Positions 1 through 6,369 of a DNA stretch of 13,054 bases are shown one piece after another. The stretch is taken from assembly GCA_018399475.1 (NCBI GenBank), contig JAGYOS010000068.1:1-13054 (forward strand), given 5' to 3'. The notes beneath the pieces are model-generated. The model saw only the letters and a program-made list of their open reading frames with translations, ran no database searches and was not told the DNA's origin. Numbering within the stretch: the first letter of the stretch is position 1; every line of letters begins with the position of its first letter. The stretch is from a bacterium. Lineage in GTDB: Bacteria; Patescibacteriota; Minisyncoccia; CAIUEV01; JAHKAQ01. Position numbers and translations under genes: made by a program.

Positions 1-1151
1 AAACGCATTTTTCCGGCGACTCCCTTAATCGCCTTGGTTTGAGCCGCCGAGCCAACTCTGGAAACGGAAAGTCCGATATTAATTGCCGGTTTTATTCCTT
101 GATGGAAAAGATCGGGCTCTAAATAAATTTGTCCGTCAGTAATAGAAATAACGTTAGTGGGAATATAGGCGGATACGTCTCCAGCCTGAGTTTCAATAAT
201 CGGCAGAGCGGTTAAAGTTCCACCGCCGTTCTTTTTATCCAAACAAGCTGCTCTTTCCAATAACCTGGAATGCAAGTAAAAAATATCACCCGGGTAAGCT
301 TCTCTTCCGGGAGGTCTCCTTAATAAAAGAGAAATTTGGCGGTAGCTCCAAGCATGTTTGCTTAAATCATCATAGACAATTAAAACATCTTTACCTTGAT
401 CCATAAAATATTCCCCGATAGCGCAACCGGCGTAAGGCGCAATAAAAGAGAGAGATGCCGGATCAGAAGAGCCCGCCAAAACAATTATGGTATGTTTTAA
501 GGCTCCTTTTTCTTCAAGTTCGGCTACAATTCTGGCCACTTTGGATTTTTTTTGGCCAATGGCGACATAAATGCAAAGGCAATCTTCCCCTTTTTGGTTG
601 ATAATAGTATCAACAGCAATAGTTGTCTTCCCGGTTTTTCGATCACCGATTATCAATTCGCGCTGACCTCTTCCAATAGGAATCATCAAATCAATGGCCT
701 TAATGCCTGTCTGCAAAGGAGTATTAACAGGTTCTCTGGCAATAACCCCGGGAGCGATTTTTTCAATGGGATAAAATTTTTGGCTTTCAATTTCTCCTTT
801 ATTATCCAAGGGACGGCCTAAAGGGTCTATGATCCTGCCAATTAATTCTTGGCTTACCGGAACCGATAAAACTTTACCGGTTGATTTTACGATATCGCCC
901 GCTTTAACTTTGGAATAATCTCCCAAAATAACGGAGCCGATGTTGTCTTCTTTCAAGTTTAAAGCTACTCCGTAAGTATCATTTCCGAAATCCAACAGTT
1001 CGGAGCTCATTACTTCGGGAAGCCCGGAAATTGAAGCTACTCCATCTCCTACTTCAACAACTTTCCCTATAGTTTCAATGGCAGTTTCTTTTTTTAGCTC
1101 TCCAATTTCTTTTTTTAAAAATTCTACAATTTGATCTTTTTGAGAAGCCAT
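1..1151 (-). CDS. atpA: F1Fo ATP synthase subunit alpha (3' end beyond window)
   Basis: Non-catalytic nucleotide-binding subunit of the F1 head. I translated it by hand from the ATG at 1149-1151; 383 codons are visible and the C-terminal helical domain (about 120 residues in the family) lies outside the left edge. Residues 1-25 form the N-terminal helix that meets delta, followed by the beta-barrel (about 26-95). The P-loop GDRKTGKT is at residues 169-176; most alpha subunits have Gln where Lys172 sits. The family block [15 protein letters not shown] (275-289) and [12 protein letters not shown] (360-371), with the arginine finger Arg365 that reaches the catalytic site on beta, are intact. It follows atpH by 47 bases in the same operon. 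No Shine-Dalgarno sequence precedes the start. Identification is certain; the effect of the Lys172 change is not. Confidence 0.97.
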   Translation of the reverse strand, partial: MASQKDQIVEFLKKEIGELKKETAIETIGKVVEVGDGVASISGLPEVMSSELLDFGNDTYGVALNLKEDNIGSVILGDYSKVKAGDIVKSTGKVLSVPVSQELIGRIIDPLGRPLDNKGEIESQKFYPIEKIAPGVIAREPVNTPLQTGIKAIDLMIPIGRGQRELIIGDRKTGKTTIAVDTIINQKGEDCLCIYVAIGQKKSKVARIVAELEEKGALKHTIIVLAGSSDPASLSFIAPYAGCAIGEYFMDQGKDVLIVYDDLSKHAWSYRQISLLLRRPPGREAYPGDIFYLHSRLLERAACLDKKNGGGTLTALPIIETQAGDVSAYIPTNVISITDGQIYLEPDLFHQGIKPAINIGLSVSRVGSAAQTKAIKGVAGKMR

Positions 1152-1198
1152 AGCCTAATTTAAATTATTTAAAAAATATTTAACTAGTTTTCTAATTA

Positions 1199-1603
1199 TT
1201 AATCGTTTTTTAATTTTTCCTTAAATTTTTCCAAAAAGGAAAAAATTGATGAATCAATTAAACAATTTCTAAAAACTATTCTTGATCCTCCCAATAAACC
1301 GGCATCTTCTTCGGATTTAATCACAATTGCTTTTTTAGGATTTCTTTCTTGAAGAATTGCTTTTATTTTTTCTTGCGGATCAGGACCGGCATATTTTATT
1401 GAAGCTTTAAAAGTAAATTTTTCATTGGTAGAATAGTATTTTTCAATATTGTCTAAAATAAATTGCAAGTTTTCCAGCTGGTGGTGTTTTTCCAGAAGTT
1501 TTATAAAATTTTTAACTATTTTTTCCAAAGGCTTGTTTTCAGAAATCGCTTCTTCAGCTGATTCACACAGAGCTGTTGCGTATTTTTGAGTTGAAATTCT
1601 CAT
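1199..1603 (-). CDS. atpH: F1Fo ATP synthase subunit delta, unusually short
   Basis: Peripheral-stalk subunit (OSCP/delta family) that ties the top of F1 to the b subunits. It is 134 residues against about 175-180 in most bacteria. The N-terminus (QKYATALCESAEE) matches the first helix of the family. The C-terminal part, VIKSEEDAGLLGGSRIVF (about residues 94-111) followed by a short strand and a final helix, matches the family's conserved C-terminal end. The missing length falls in the N-terminal helical bundle and the middle of the protein. The ATG overlaps the atpF stop by four bases (ATGA, 1600-1603), so translation is probably coupled, and position between b and alpha is the canonical one. 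No membrane segment. Assignment rests on the C-terminal motif plus operon position. Confidence 0.9.
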   Translation of the reverse strand: MRISTQKYATALCESAEEAISENKPLEKIVKNFIKLLEKHHQLENLQFILDNIEKYYSTNEKFTFKASIKYAGPDPQEKIKAILQERNPKKAIVIKSEEDAGLLGGSRIVFRNCLIDSSIFSFLEKFKEKLKND

Positions 1604-2109
1604 AATTTTTTCTTACTCTTAACAGATGCTATTAGTTCCTGGTTTAGCTTTTCTTTATCAATTGCTTGGAGATTCCTTTTAATAATTTTTTCCGATAATT
1701 CAACAACCAAGTTTCCCACTTCTTTCTGAATTTCTTTTACCAGTTTTTCTTTATTTCTTTCGGCTTCTTCTTGAGCTTCTTTTTTTATTTCCTTTGCCTC
1801 TTGAATAGCTTTCCTCCTTATTTTCTCTTGATCTTTATCCATCTGAACCCTGGTTTTCCTTATAATTCGGACAGCTTCTTTCTCCGCTTGAGCAATTTTC
1901 TTTTCAGTTTCCCGTTTTACATTTTCCATTTTTTCGCTCATGGCATCGGCTTCTTCCAAGCTTTTCTTTATTTTCTCTCTCCTTTTTTCCAAAACATTAA
2001 GAATCGGCTTGTAAAGGAAAAAATAAAGAAGGGCCAGCAGGAGAAAAAAATTAACGATTTGAGCAAAAATAATTTTCCAATCTATTCCCAATTTTTCTAT
2101 TAGTTCCAT
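1600..2109 (-). CDS. atpF: F1Fo ATP synthase subunit b
   Basis: Membrane-anchored peripheral-stalk subunit, normally a dimer that holds F1 stationary against the rotating c-ring. It is 169 residues, a usual length. One hydrophobic segment (about residues 12-32, IIFAQIVNFFLLLALLYFFL) is followed by the family-typical YKPILNVLEKRREKI and then about 120 residues of charged, Lys/Glu/Arg-rich helix, as expected for the right-handed coiled-coil stalk. The C-terminus is predicted to contact delta. The start ATG at 2107-2109 follows a 117-base gap from atpE that contains a GC-rich hairpin. The stop is TGA, showing that TGA is a stop codon here. No Shine-Dalgarno sequence is visible. Confidence 0.96.
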   Translation of the reverse strand: MELIEKLGIDWKIIFAQIVNFFLLLALLYFFLYKPILNVLEKRREKIKKSLEEADAMSEKMENVKRETEKKIAQAEKEAVRIIRKTRVQMDKDQEKIRRKAIQEAKEIKKEAQEEAERNKEKLVKEIQKEVGNLVVELSEKIIKRNLQAIDKEKLNQELIASVKSKKKL

Positions 2110-2137
2110 GTTTTAAACAATTAAATGCAATCCGCGC

Positions 2138-2165
2138 GGCAATAAGCGCTAAAGGTCTATTGCCG
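2138..2165 (-). promoter_or_regulatory. RNA hairpin in the atpE-atpF intergenic gap
   Basis: On the minus-strand transcript, CGGCAATA (2165-2158 read in that direction) pairs perfectly with TATTGCCG over 8 bp, enclosing a 12-base loop that itself contains the palindrome AGCGCT. The block is clearly more GC-rich than its surroundings. No T-run follows, so it does not look like an intrinsic terminator. It lies just after the c-subunit gene, the one subunit needed in many copies per complex, so a role as a 3' stabilising or processing element for atpE mRNA is plausible. The pairing is seen directly; the function is inferred. Confidence 0.55.
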
Positions 2166-2226
2166 TCCAGGATTTCATTCAATCAAATAAGAATTCAACT
2201 TTTTACTAACCAAGTTTAAAATTCTT

Positions 2227-2478
2227 CTAAACAAATTTAATAACAAGAGCTACCACTAAAGAATAAATGGCTATCGCTTCCGCAAAAGCGATGGCTAGAA
2301 TCATTGCTCCTTGGATTTTAGAAGCGGCTTCGGGATTTCTACCGATGGCTTTCATAGCTTGTTTCGCCATAAGGCCGATGGAAATTGCCGGAGCGGCGCC
2401 CCCAATTGCGATCGCCAAAGCACTGGCCAGTTCTTTTAGTTGGGTACCTGACTCAACCACTTGTTTTGCTTCTTCCAT
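2227..2478 (-). CDS. atpE: F1Fo ATP synthase subunit c, proton type
   Basis: Rotor-ring proteolipid. I chose the ATG at 2476-2478 (83 residues, MEEAKQ...). A TTG 30 bases upstream would add MIINYLKKVT but is less likely. Two hydrophobic hairpin helices (about 16-38 and 57-80) flank the polar loop with the family signature RNPEA (47-51). Glu67 in AFAEAIAIYSLVVAL is the ion-carrying carboxylate. The residue after it is Ala rather than Ser/Thr, and the helix-1 position that is Gln in sodium-binding rings is Ile by my alignment, so the known sodium ligands are absent and proton coupling is expected. It lies between atpB and atpF as usual. No Shine-Dalgarno sequence is visible. Confidence 0.96.
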   Translation of the reverse strand: MEEAKQVVESGTQLKELASALAIAIGGAAPAISIGLMAKQAMKAIGRNPEAASKIQGAMILAIAFAEAIAIYSLVVALVIKFV

Positions 2479-2526
2479 TGTAACTTTTTTTAAATAATTA
2501 ATTATCAAATAATTTCTTAGTCTTTA

Positions 2527-3264
2527 TTAAGAGTGAGCTTCGGTTGCCATTTTAATGAAGACTAAAGAAAGGATTGTAAAAACCAAAGCCTGAACAAAGC
2601 CTACAAAAAGTTCCAATCCGTAAAAAGGCAGAGGTATTACATAAGGTACTAAAAAAGTCATTACCACCAAAAGCACTTCTCCCGCAAAAACATTGCCGAA
2701 AAGTCGAAAGCTAAAAGAAATCACCTTAGCAGTCTCGCCTACTATTTCTAAAATACCTACAAAAAAATTAATCGGATTGGAAAAATTGAAAAATTTCTTT
2801 AGATAACTAAAAGTCCCCAAGCTCATAGTACCGAAAATTTGAACCAAAACCACTGAAATTATTGCCCAGCTTAAAGTGGCATTTAAATCCGAGTTAACGC
2901 TTCTGAAGAAAGGGATGAAAACGGTATGTCCATCTTTGACCTCAGTAAAGCCAATAGAGCCTATCCCCGGCAAAAGGCCAAACCAATTGGAAATAATTAT
3001 AAAAATAAAGAAAGTTGCCAAAATAGGAAAGTATTTTTTGGTTTTTGTTCTGTTTTCCCAGACTGAATTGAAAAAATTAAAGAGCCCTTCAATAATGAGC
3101 TCTAAAATATTTTGAATTTTTCCCGGAACCATTTTGATTTTTCTTGTTCCGAAATAAGAAAGTAGGGCTAAAAAAGCTATTACCACCCAACTGGTCAGTA
3201 AAGTATTGTTTACGGAAAAACTTCCTAGGCTAAATATTTTTTCTGCTGCAAGAGAAATATGCAT
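2527..3264 (-). CDS. atpB: F1Fo ATP synthase subunit a
   Basis: Membrane stator subunit that forms the two proton half-channels against the c-ring. It is 245 residues with about five to six hydrophobic segments. The hallmark SFSFRLFGNVFAGEVLLVV is present with the essential Arg187. The last helix pair, YGLELFVGFVQALVFTILSLVFIKMA (about 215-240), carries the usual Glu and Gln. The conserved N-terminal GKIQNILELIIEGLF and SNWFGLLPG blocks are also present. It is the first of the contiguous a-c-b-delta-alpha genes and is separated from atpZ by 95 bases holding a terminator-like hairpin. A TATAAT lies 11 bases before the ATG on the same strand, and there is no Shine-Dalgarno sequence. Confidence 0.97.
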   Translation of the reverse strand: MHISLAAEKIFSLGSFSVNNTLLTSWVVIAFLALLSYFGTRKIKMVPGKIQNILELIIEGLFNFFNSVWENRTKTKKYFPILATFFIFIIISNWFGLLPGIGSIGFTEVKDGHTVFIPFFRSVNSDLNATLSWAIISVVLVQIFGTMSLGTFSYLKKFFNFSNPINFFVGILEIVGETAKVISFSFRLFGNVFAGEVLLVVMTFLVPYVIPLPFYGLELFVGFVQALVFTILSLVFIKMATEAHS

Positions 3265-3275
3265 TAAGCTTGGAA

Positions 3276-3281
3276 ATTATA
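3276..3281 (-). promoter_or_regulatory. candidate -10 box for a separate atpB promoter
   Basis: A perfect TATAAT on the minus strand lies 11 bases before the atpB ATG, which would place the transcription start about 3-5 bases upstream of the start codon. No convincing -35 hexamer lies at the usual distance, because that region is the hairpin at 3296-3323. In AT-rich sequence a chance match is quite possible. Confidence 0.3.
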
Positions 3282-3290
3282 AAGTTTTAA

Positions 3291-3323
3291 TAAAAAACTC
3301 CGCGTTTTTTCTAACCGCGAGTT
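3291..3323 (-). terminator. terminator-like hairpin between atpZ and atpB
   Basis: On the minus-strand transcript AACT and CGCG pair with CGCG and AGTT, with one bulged base and a loop of about 11 bases. The stem is followed directly by a T-rich run (3297-3291). This is the shape of an intrinsic terminator placed after secF-atpZ and before the structural ATP synthase genes. Only 26 bases remain before the atpB ATG, so it could end the upstream transcript partially (attenuation) rather than fully. Confidence 0.55.
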
Positions 3324-3359
3324 CTTGCAATAATTTTATAATGTTTCCGGACCCCGAAC

Positions 3360-3599
3360 TTATTTTAAATACTTTTTAAGCTTTATTACTAAAAAAATGC
3401 TTGAAAAAATTATTGCCACCAGAACTGAGGTTAAGAGAAATAACGGTTTTAAATTAAATTTTTCATCCAACCAATTGCCCAAAAGAACTCCTGCTATTAA
3501 TGGTATTACTATAACATAACCCAAAATAAGCGCAATATCCAAAATATTTACCTGTTCATTATTTTCTCGGTTTTTCTTCTCCTTTTTGAAATTTTTCAT
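3360..3599 (-). CDS. atpZ: AtpZ/AtpI-like small membrane protein of the ATP synthase operon
   Basis: A 79-residue protein with a charged Lys/Asn/Glu-rich N-terminus (1-17) and two hydrophobic segments (about 19-41 and 52-73). The segment around PLIAGVLLGNWLDEKF fits the AtpZ/AtpI family pattern of a glycine- and proline-bearing first helix ending in G-x-x-L/W-D. Members sit directly upstream of atpB and are linked to Fo assembly or c-ring insertion and to divalent cation uptake; which applies here cannot be read from sequence. Its ATG lies 7 bases after the secF stop. An AGAGG inside the secF tail (3611-3615), 11 bases from the ATG, may act as its ribosome binding site. Family placement rests on size, topology and position. 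Confidence 0.75.
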   Translation of the reverse strand: MKNFKKEKKNRENNEQVNILDIALILGYVIVIPLIAGVLLGNWLDEKFNLKPLFLLTSVLVAIIFSSIFLVIKLKKYLK

Positions 3600-3606
3600 T
3601 TGTTTC

Positions 3607-4587
3607 TTAACCTCTTTTTTGTTTCCACCAAACTAAAAGAGGAGAGGCTAAAAATATTGAAGAATAAGTTCCGGAAATTATACCGATAATTAAAGCTAGA
3701 ATAAAATAGAAAGTGCTTTGTCCTCCGAATAATAAAATACAAGAAAGAACCAACAAGGTTGTCGTTGAAGTATTGATTGAGCGAACTAAAGTCTCGTTCA
3801 CGCTTTGATTTACAACTTTGCCAAAATTCCCACTGCCTTTTTTCAAAATGTTTTCTCTAATTCTATCAAAAATCACGATAGTATCGTTTACTGAATAACC
3901 GAGGATAGTTAGAATGGCAGCGATAAAGAAAGTGTCCACCTCAACTCCACGGAAATGACCTAAAACGGCAAATAAACCCAAAATAATTAAGACATCATGG
4001 ACTAAAGCGATAATGGCAATCAGGCCGTAGCGGAAAGACTCGTATTTATTTATTTGGCTGGAGACTCCTCTAAAAGCCCAAGCTATAAAACCAATAATGG
4101 CTAAGAGAACAACAATTATAGCTCCTTGTGATTTTCTTTTTAGCTCTTCCCCAATAGAAGGCCCAATGGAATCAAATTTGGTTTCGCTAACCAATTCCTC
4201 TCCTTCCACAGCCAAATCTTTTTGGATTTCAGCTGTTTTCTCTTTTATTTTATTTAATGTCGCTTGATGAGTTTTTTCATCCATCGCTTTTAATTTCAAG
4301 ATTACCTCTTTATCCCCGACCGCTTGGATAGTTACGTTTTCTTGCCCTTCCGAATTTGAGATTACAATTCCTTCCAATTCTCCCGAACTATTCCCAAGGT
4401 CGCCGCTTAAAGCTTCTTTAATTTGCTCGTTGGTTATTTTTTCTTTTAAAAATTCAAGCCGCATTAAAGAGCCTCCTGTAAAATCAATCCCCGGTTTTAA
4501 ACCCCACATAATTAGGGCCAAGAGGCTTAATCCCATTAAAATAGAAGAAAAAGTGAACCAAATTTTATTTTTACCGATAATATTCAT
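3607..4587 (-). CDS. secF: protein translocase subunit SecF
   Basis: Partner of SecD in the ion-motive-force-driven complex that pulls and releases preproteins on the outer face of SecYEG. It is 326 residues, close to the E. coli length. An N-terminal membrane segment (about 10-30) leads into GLKPGIDFTGGSLMRLEF (about 29-46), then the periplasmic P4-type domain (about 45-145), then five membrane helices. The family signature LVHDVLIILGLFAVLG (195-210) and ILGYSVNDTIVIFDRIREN (228-246) are intact. The gene starts 10 bases after secD; an AGAGG inside the secD tail lies 16 bases from its ATG, long for a normal Shine-Dalgarno spacing. No insertion comparable to that in SecD was seen. Confidence 0.97.
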   Translation of the reverse strand: MNIIGKNKIWFTFSSILMGLSLLALIMWGLKPGIDFTGGSLMRLEFLKEKITNEQIKEALSGDLGNSSGELEGIVISNSEGQENVTIQAVGDKEVILKLKAMDEKTHQATLNKIKEKTAEIQKDLAVEGEELVSETKFDSIGPSIGEELKRKSQGAIIVVLLAIIGFIAWAFRGVSSQINKYESFRYGLIAIIALVHDVLIILGLFAVLGHFRGVEVDTFFIAAILTILGYSVNDTIVIFDRIRENILKKGSGNFGKVVNQSVNETLVRSINTSTTTLLVLSCILLFGGQSTFYFILALIIGIISGTYSSIFLASPLLVWWKQKRG

Positions 4588-4597
4588 TCCGTTTAAT

Positions 4598-6280
4598 TTA
4601 TTTCCTCTTTTTAAAACTGACTAAAATTAAAAATTTTTCCTTTAAAAATAAGGCCAAGAATTCCAAAACATTTCTAGTTACAAAAACCGCCGTAAACATA
4701 CTTAAAGAGACTCCAATTCCCAAGGTGATGGCGAAACCTTTGACCATGCCTGTTCCTAAACTAGCCAAAACGACGCAAGTTATTAAAGTTGATATATTGC
4801 CGTCTCTGATAGAAGACCAAGCTTTTTTAAAGCCATTGTTTATTGCCAATTTTGGCGGGCTTTTTTTCTTCAATTCTTCCTTGATGCGTTCAAAAATAAG
4901 GATATTGGCGTCTACTGCCATTCCTAAAGATAATATAAAACCGGCAATTCCCGAAAGAGTCAGGGTAATGCCTAAAATTTTAAAAGTGGCTGCCATGATC
5001 AGGGCATAAAAACTCAAGGCGAAAACGGCTACCAAACCGTAAATTAAATAAAAAACCAGCATAAACCCGGAAACAAGACTTAAGCCCAGCAAGCCGGCTG
5101 TTAGACTTTTTTTCAAAGAAGCAATCCCCAAAGAAGCCCCCACTTTTTCCTGGCTGACCAATTCAATTGGGACAGGCAAAGCTCCCGCATTCAATCTTTT
5201 AGCTAACTCTTTAGCTTCGGTGATATCCTGGGATCCGGTAATGACAGCCTTGCCGTCGGCAATAACAGTTTGGACAACCGGAACGGTAATTGGCTCTCCG
5301 TCTAAAAAAATAGCCAGCCGCCTGCCGACATTCTTTTCGGTTATTTCTTTAAACATTTTTTTACCCTCTTCATCAAATTGAAGAGAAACTTGAGGCTCTT
5401 GAGTATTCGGATCAAAAACCACTTCCGCTCGTTTTAAATTTTTTCCGGTAAGCAAGGTGGGTTTAAAGGGTTGGCTGGGCATTGCTTTGTACTCTTCATC
5501 AGCAATTTCAAAAAGAATATGGCTCACCTTAACCTGTTTTTGCCCCGCTTCTTCTTTTTCTCCGGTTTTTTTAAGCAAGTGATAGCCGAATGGAGTTTTA
5601 ACCAATTCAGGCCAAACAGAACCTTCTTGAAATTCTTCGTTAAAAGCCACTTCTTCAAATTCGGGAACCATCATTCCTTTCCCAAAGAATCCCAAATCCC
5701 CTCCTTGTTCTTTATTGGAAGCATCAGCAGAATTTTCTTGGGCCAATTTGGCAAAATCTTCTCCACTCAAAGCTTGCTGTAAAATTTTTTCCGCTTGAGC
5801 AAGATTTTTTTTATTTTTTTCCTTGGCCTCCTCTTGCTCCTCGGGAGATAATTTATAATCCTCTGCGTTTTCTTCCTCTCTGAAATCCAAAATGGGAGTT
5901 TCCCCGATCATGGAGATGGCTGCTTCAATATCGGAAACTCCGGCCATATCAACAATAATCCGATAATTTTCCCCGGATTTATTGGTGAGAACCTGAGGCT
6001 CAGAAACTCCGTAAGCGTTAATTCTTCTTTCAATAACATCGCGAATACCGCTTAGGCTTTCTTCCCAATTTTCAGGCGGTATTGCCGACATATTCGCTTG
6101 ATAAACCAAATGGGCTCCTCCTTGCAAATCAAGGCCCAGTTTTATTTCCAAGCCTCTTAAGGTTTGGCCGACGTTCTTTCCAAAAAGATTAAAATCCGGC
6201 ATTTTCGGGTAAGCGATAATTCCGGCCGCTAAAATTAGAAAAATCAAGGCAAAAACATTGGAGTAAATTTTTTTTCTCAT
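4598..6280 (-). CDS. secD: protein translocase subunit SecD with a parvulin-type insertion
   Basis: Export motor subunit using the ion gradient. I chose the ATG at 6278-6280 (560 residues), because MRKKIYSN followed by a hydrophobic helix (about 8-24) is the normal SecD N-terminus; a TTG at 6343 would add 21 residues of unlikely sequence. In order: the membrane helix, LGLDLQGGAHLVY (48-60), RINAYGVSEPQ (86-96) and ILDFRE (130-135), then an insertion at about 136-270, then PTLLTGKNL (274-282), the rest of P1, and the SecD/SecF membrane domain from about 392. LSLGMAVDANILIFERIKEE (450-469) contains the conserved Asp457. The insertion has prolyl-isomerase motifs in permuted order. It lies between secA and secF with short gaps. 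SecD identity is certain; isomerase activity is inferred. Confidence 0.97.
   Translation of the reverse strand: MRKKIYSNVFALIFLILAAGIIAYPKMPDFNLFGKNVGQTLRGLEIKLGLDLQGGAHLVYQANMSAIPPENWEESLSGIRDVIERRINAYGVSEPQVLTNKSGENYRIIVDMAGVSDIEAAISMIGETPILDFREEENAEDYKLSPEEQEEAKEKNKKNLAQAEKILQQALSGEDFAKLAQENSADASNKEQGGDLGFFGKGMMVPEFEEVAFNEEFQEGSVWPELVKTPFGYHLLKKTGEKEEAGQKQVKVSHILFEIADEEYKAMPSQPFKPTLLTGKNLKRAEVVFDPNTQEPQVSLQFDEEGKKMFKEITEKNVGRRLAIFLDGEPITVPVVQTVIADGKAVITGSQDITEAKELAKRLNAGALPVPIELVSQEKVGASLGIASLKKSLTAGLLGLSLVSGFMLVFYLIYGLVAVFALSFYALIMAATFKILGITLTLSGIAGFILSLGMAVDANILIFERIKEELKKKSPPKLAINNGFKKAWSSIRDGNISTLITCVVLASLGTGMVKGFAITLGIGVSLSMFTAVFVTRNVLEFLALFLKEKFLILVSFKKRK
5471..5875 (-). other. insertion in SecD P1: apparent circularly permuted PpiC/parvulin domain
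   Basis: Domain-level annotation inside secD, residues about 136-270 of the 560-residue protein. A charged linker is followed by helix LAQAEKILQQALSGEDFAKL, then GGDLGFFGKGMMVPEFEEVAF (two pieces: Asp195 in GGDLG, Met203/204 and Phe208/Phe213 in MMVPEFEEVAF), then VKTPFGYHLLKK with His234. These are normally the middle and end of a parvulin. The usual first strand, VKVSHILFE with His254, comes afterwards through a short linker GEKEEAGQKQ. In the parvulin fold the first and last strands are neighbours, so this order is structurally reasonable. Both active-site histidines and the Asp/Cys-position residue are present. An alternative reading is remnants of two tandem copies. Confidence 0.8.
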
Positions 6281-6350
6281 CTGAAAATTTTTACTGAAAG
6301 ATGATTCTTTAAAATAAACCTTATTAGAAAATTGTAAAATCAAAAATATT

Positions 6351-6369
6351 GTTAGCGGTTAATGCTAAC
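6351..6369 (-). promoter_or_regulatory. small hairpin over the secA stop codon
   Basis: GTTAGC and GCTAAC form a perfect 6-bp stem with a 7-base loop on the minus-strand transcript; the secA TAG stop lies within the stem and a short AATATTTTT run follows. It could weakly terminate, or modulate passage from secA to secD. The pairing is seen directly, but a stem this short can arise by chance. Confidence 0.3.

Noticed and set aside
1771..2103. Plus-strand open frame opposite atpF encoding a Phe-rich peptide.
   Set aside because: It is the antisense shadow of the Lys/Glu-rich b-subunit coding sequence, with no independent support.
2479..2508. N-terminal extension of AtpE from a TTG codon.
   Set aside because: The internal ATG gives a c subunit of typical size; the extension is not family-like.
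6281..6343. N-terminal extension of SecD from a TTG codon.
   Set aside because: It adds 21 polar residues before a start (MRKK plus hydrophobic helix) that already matches the family.
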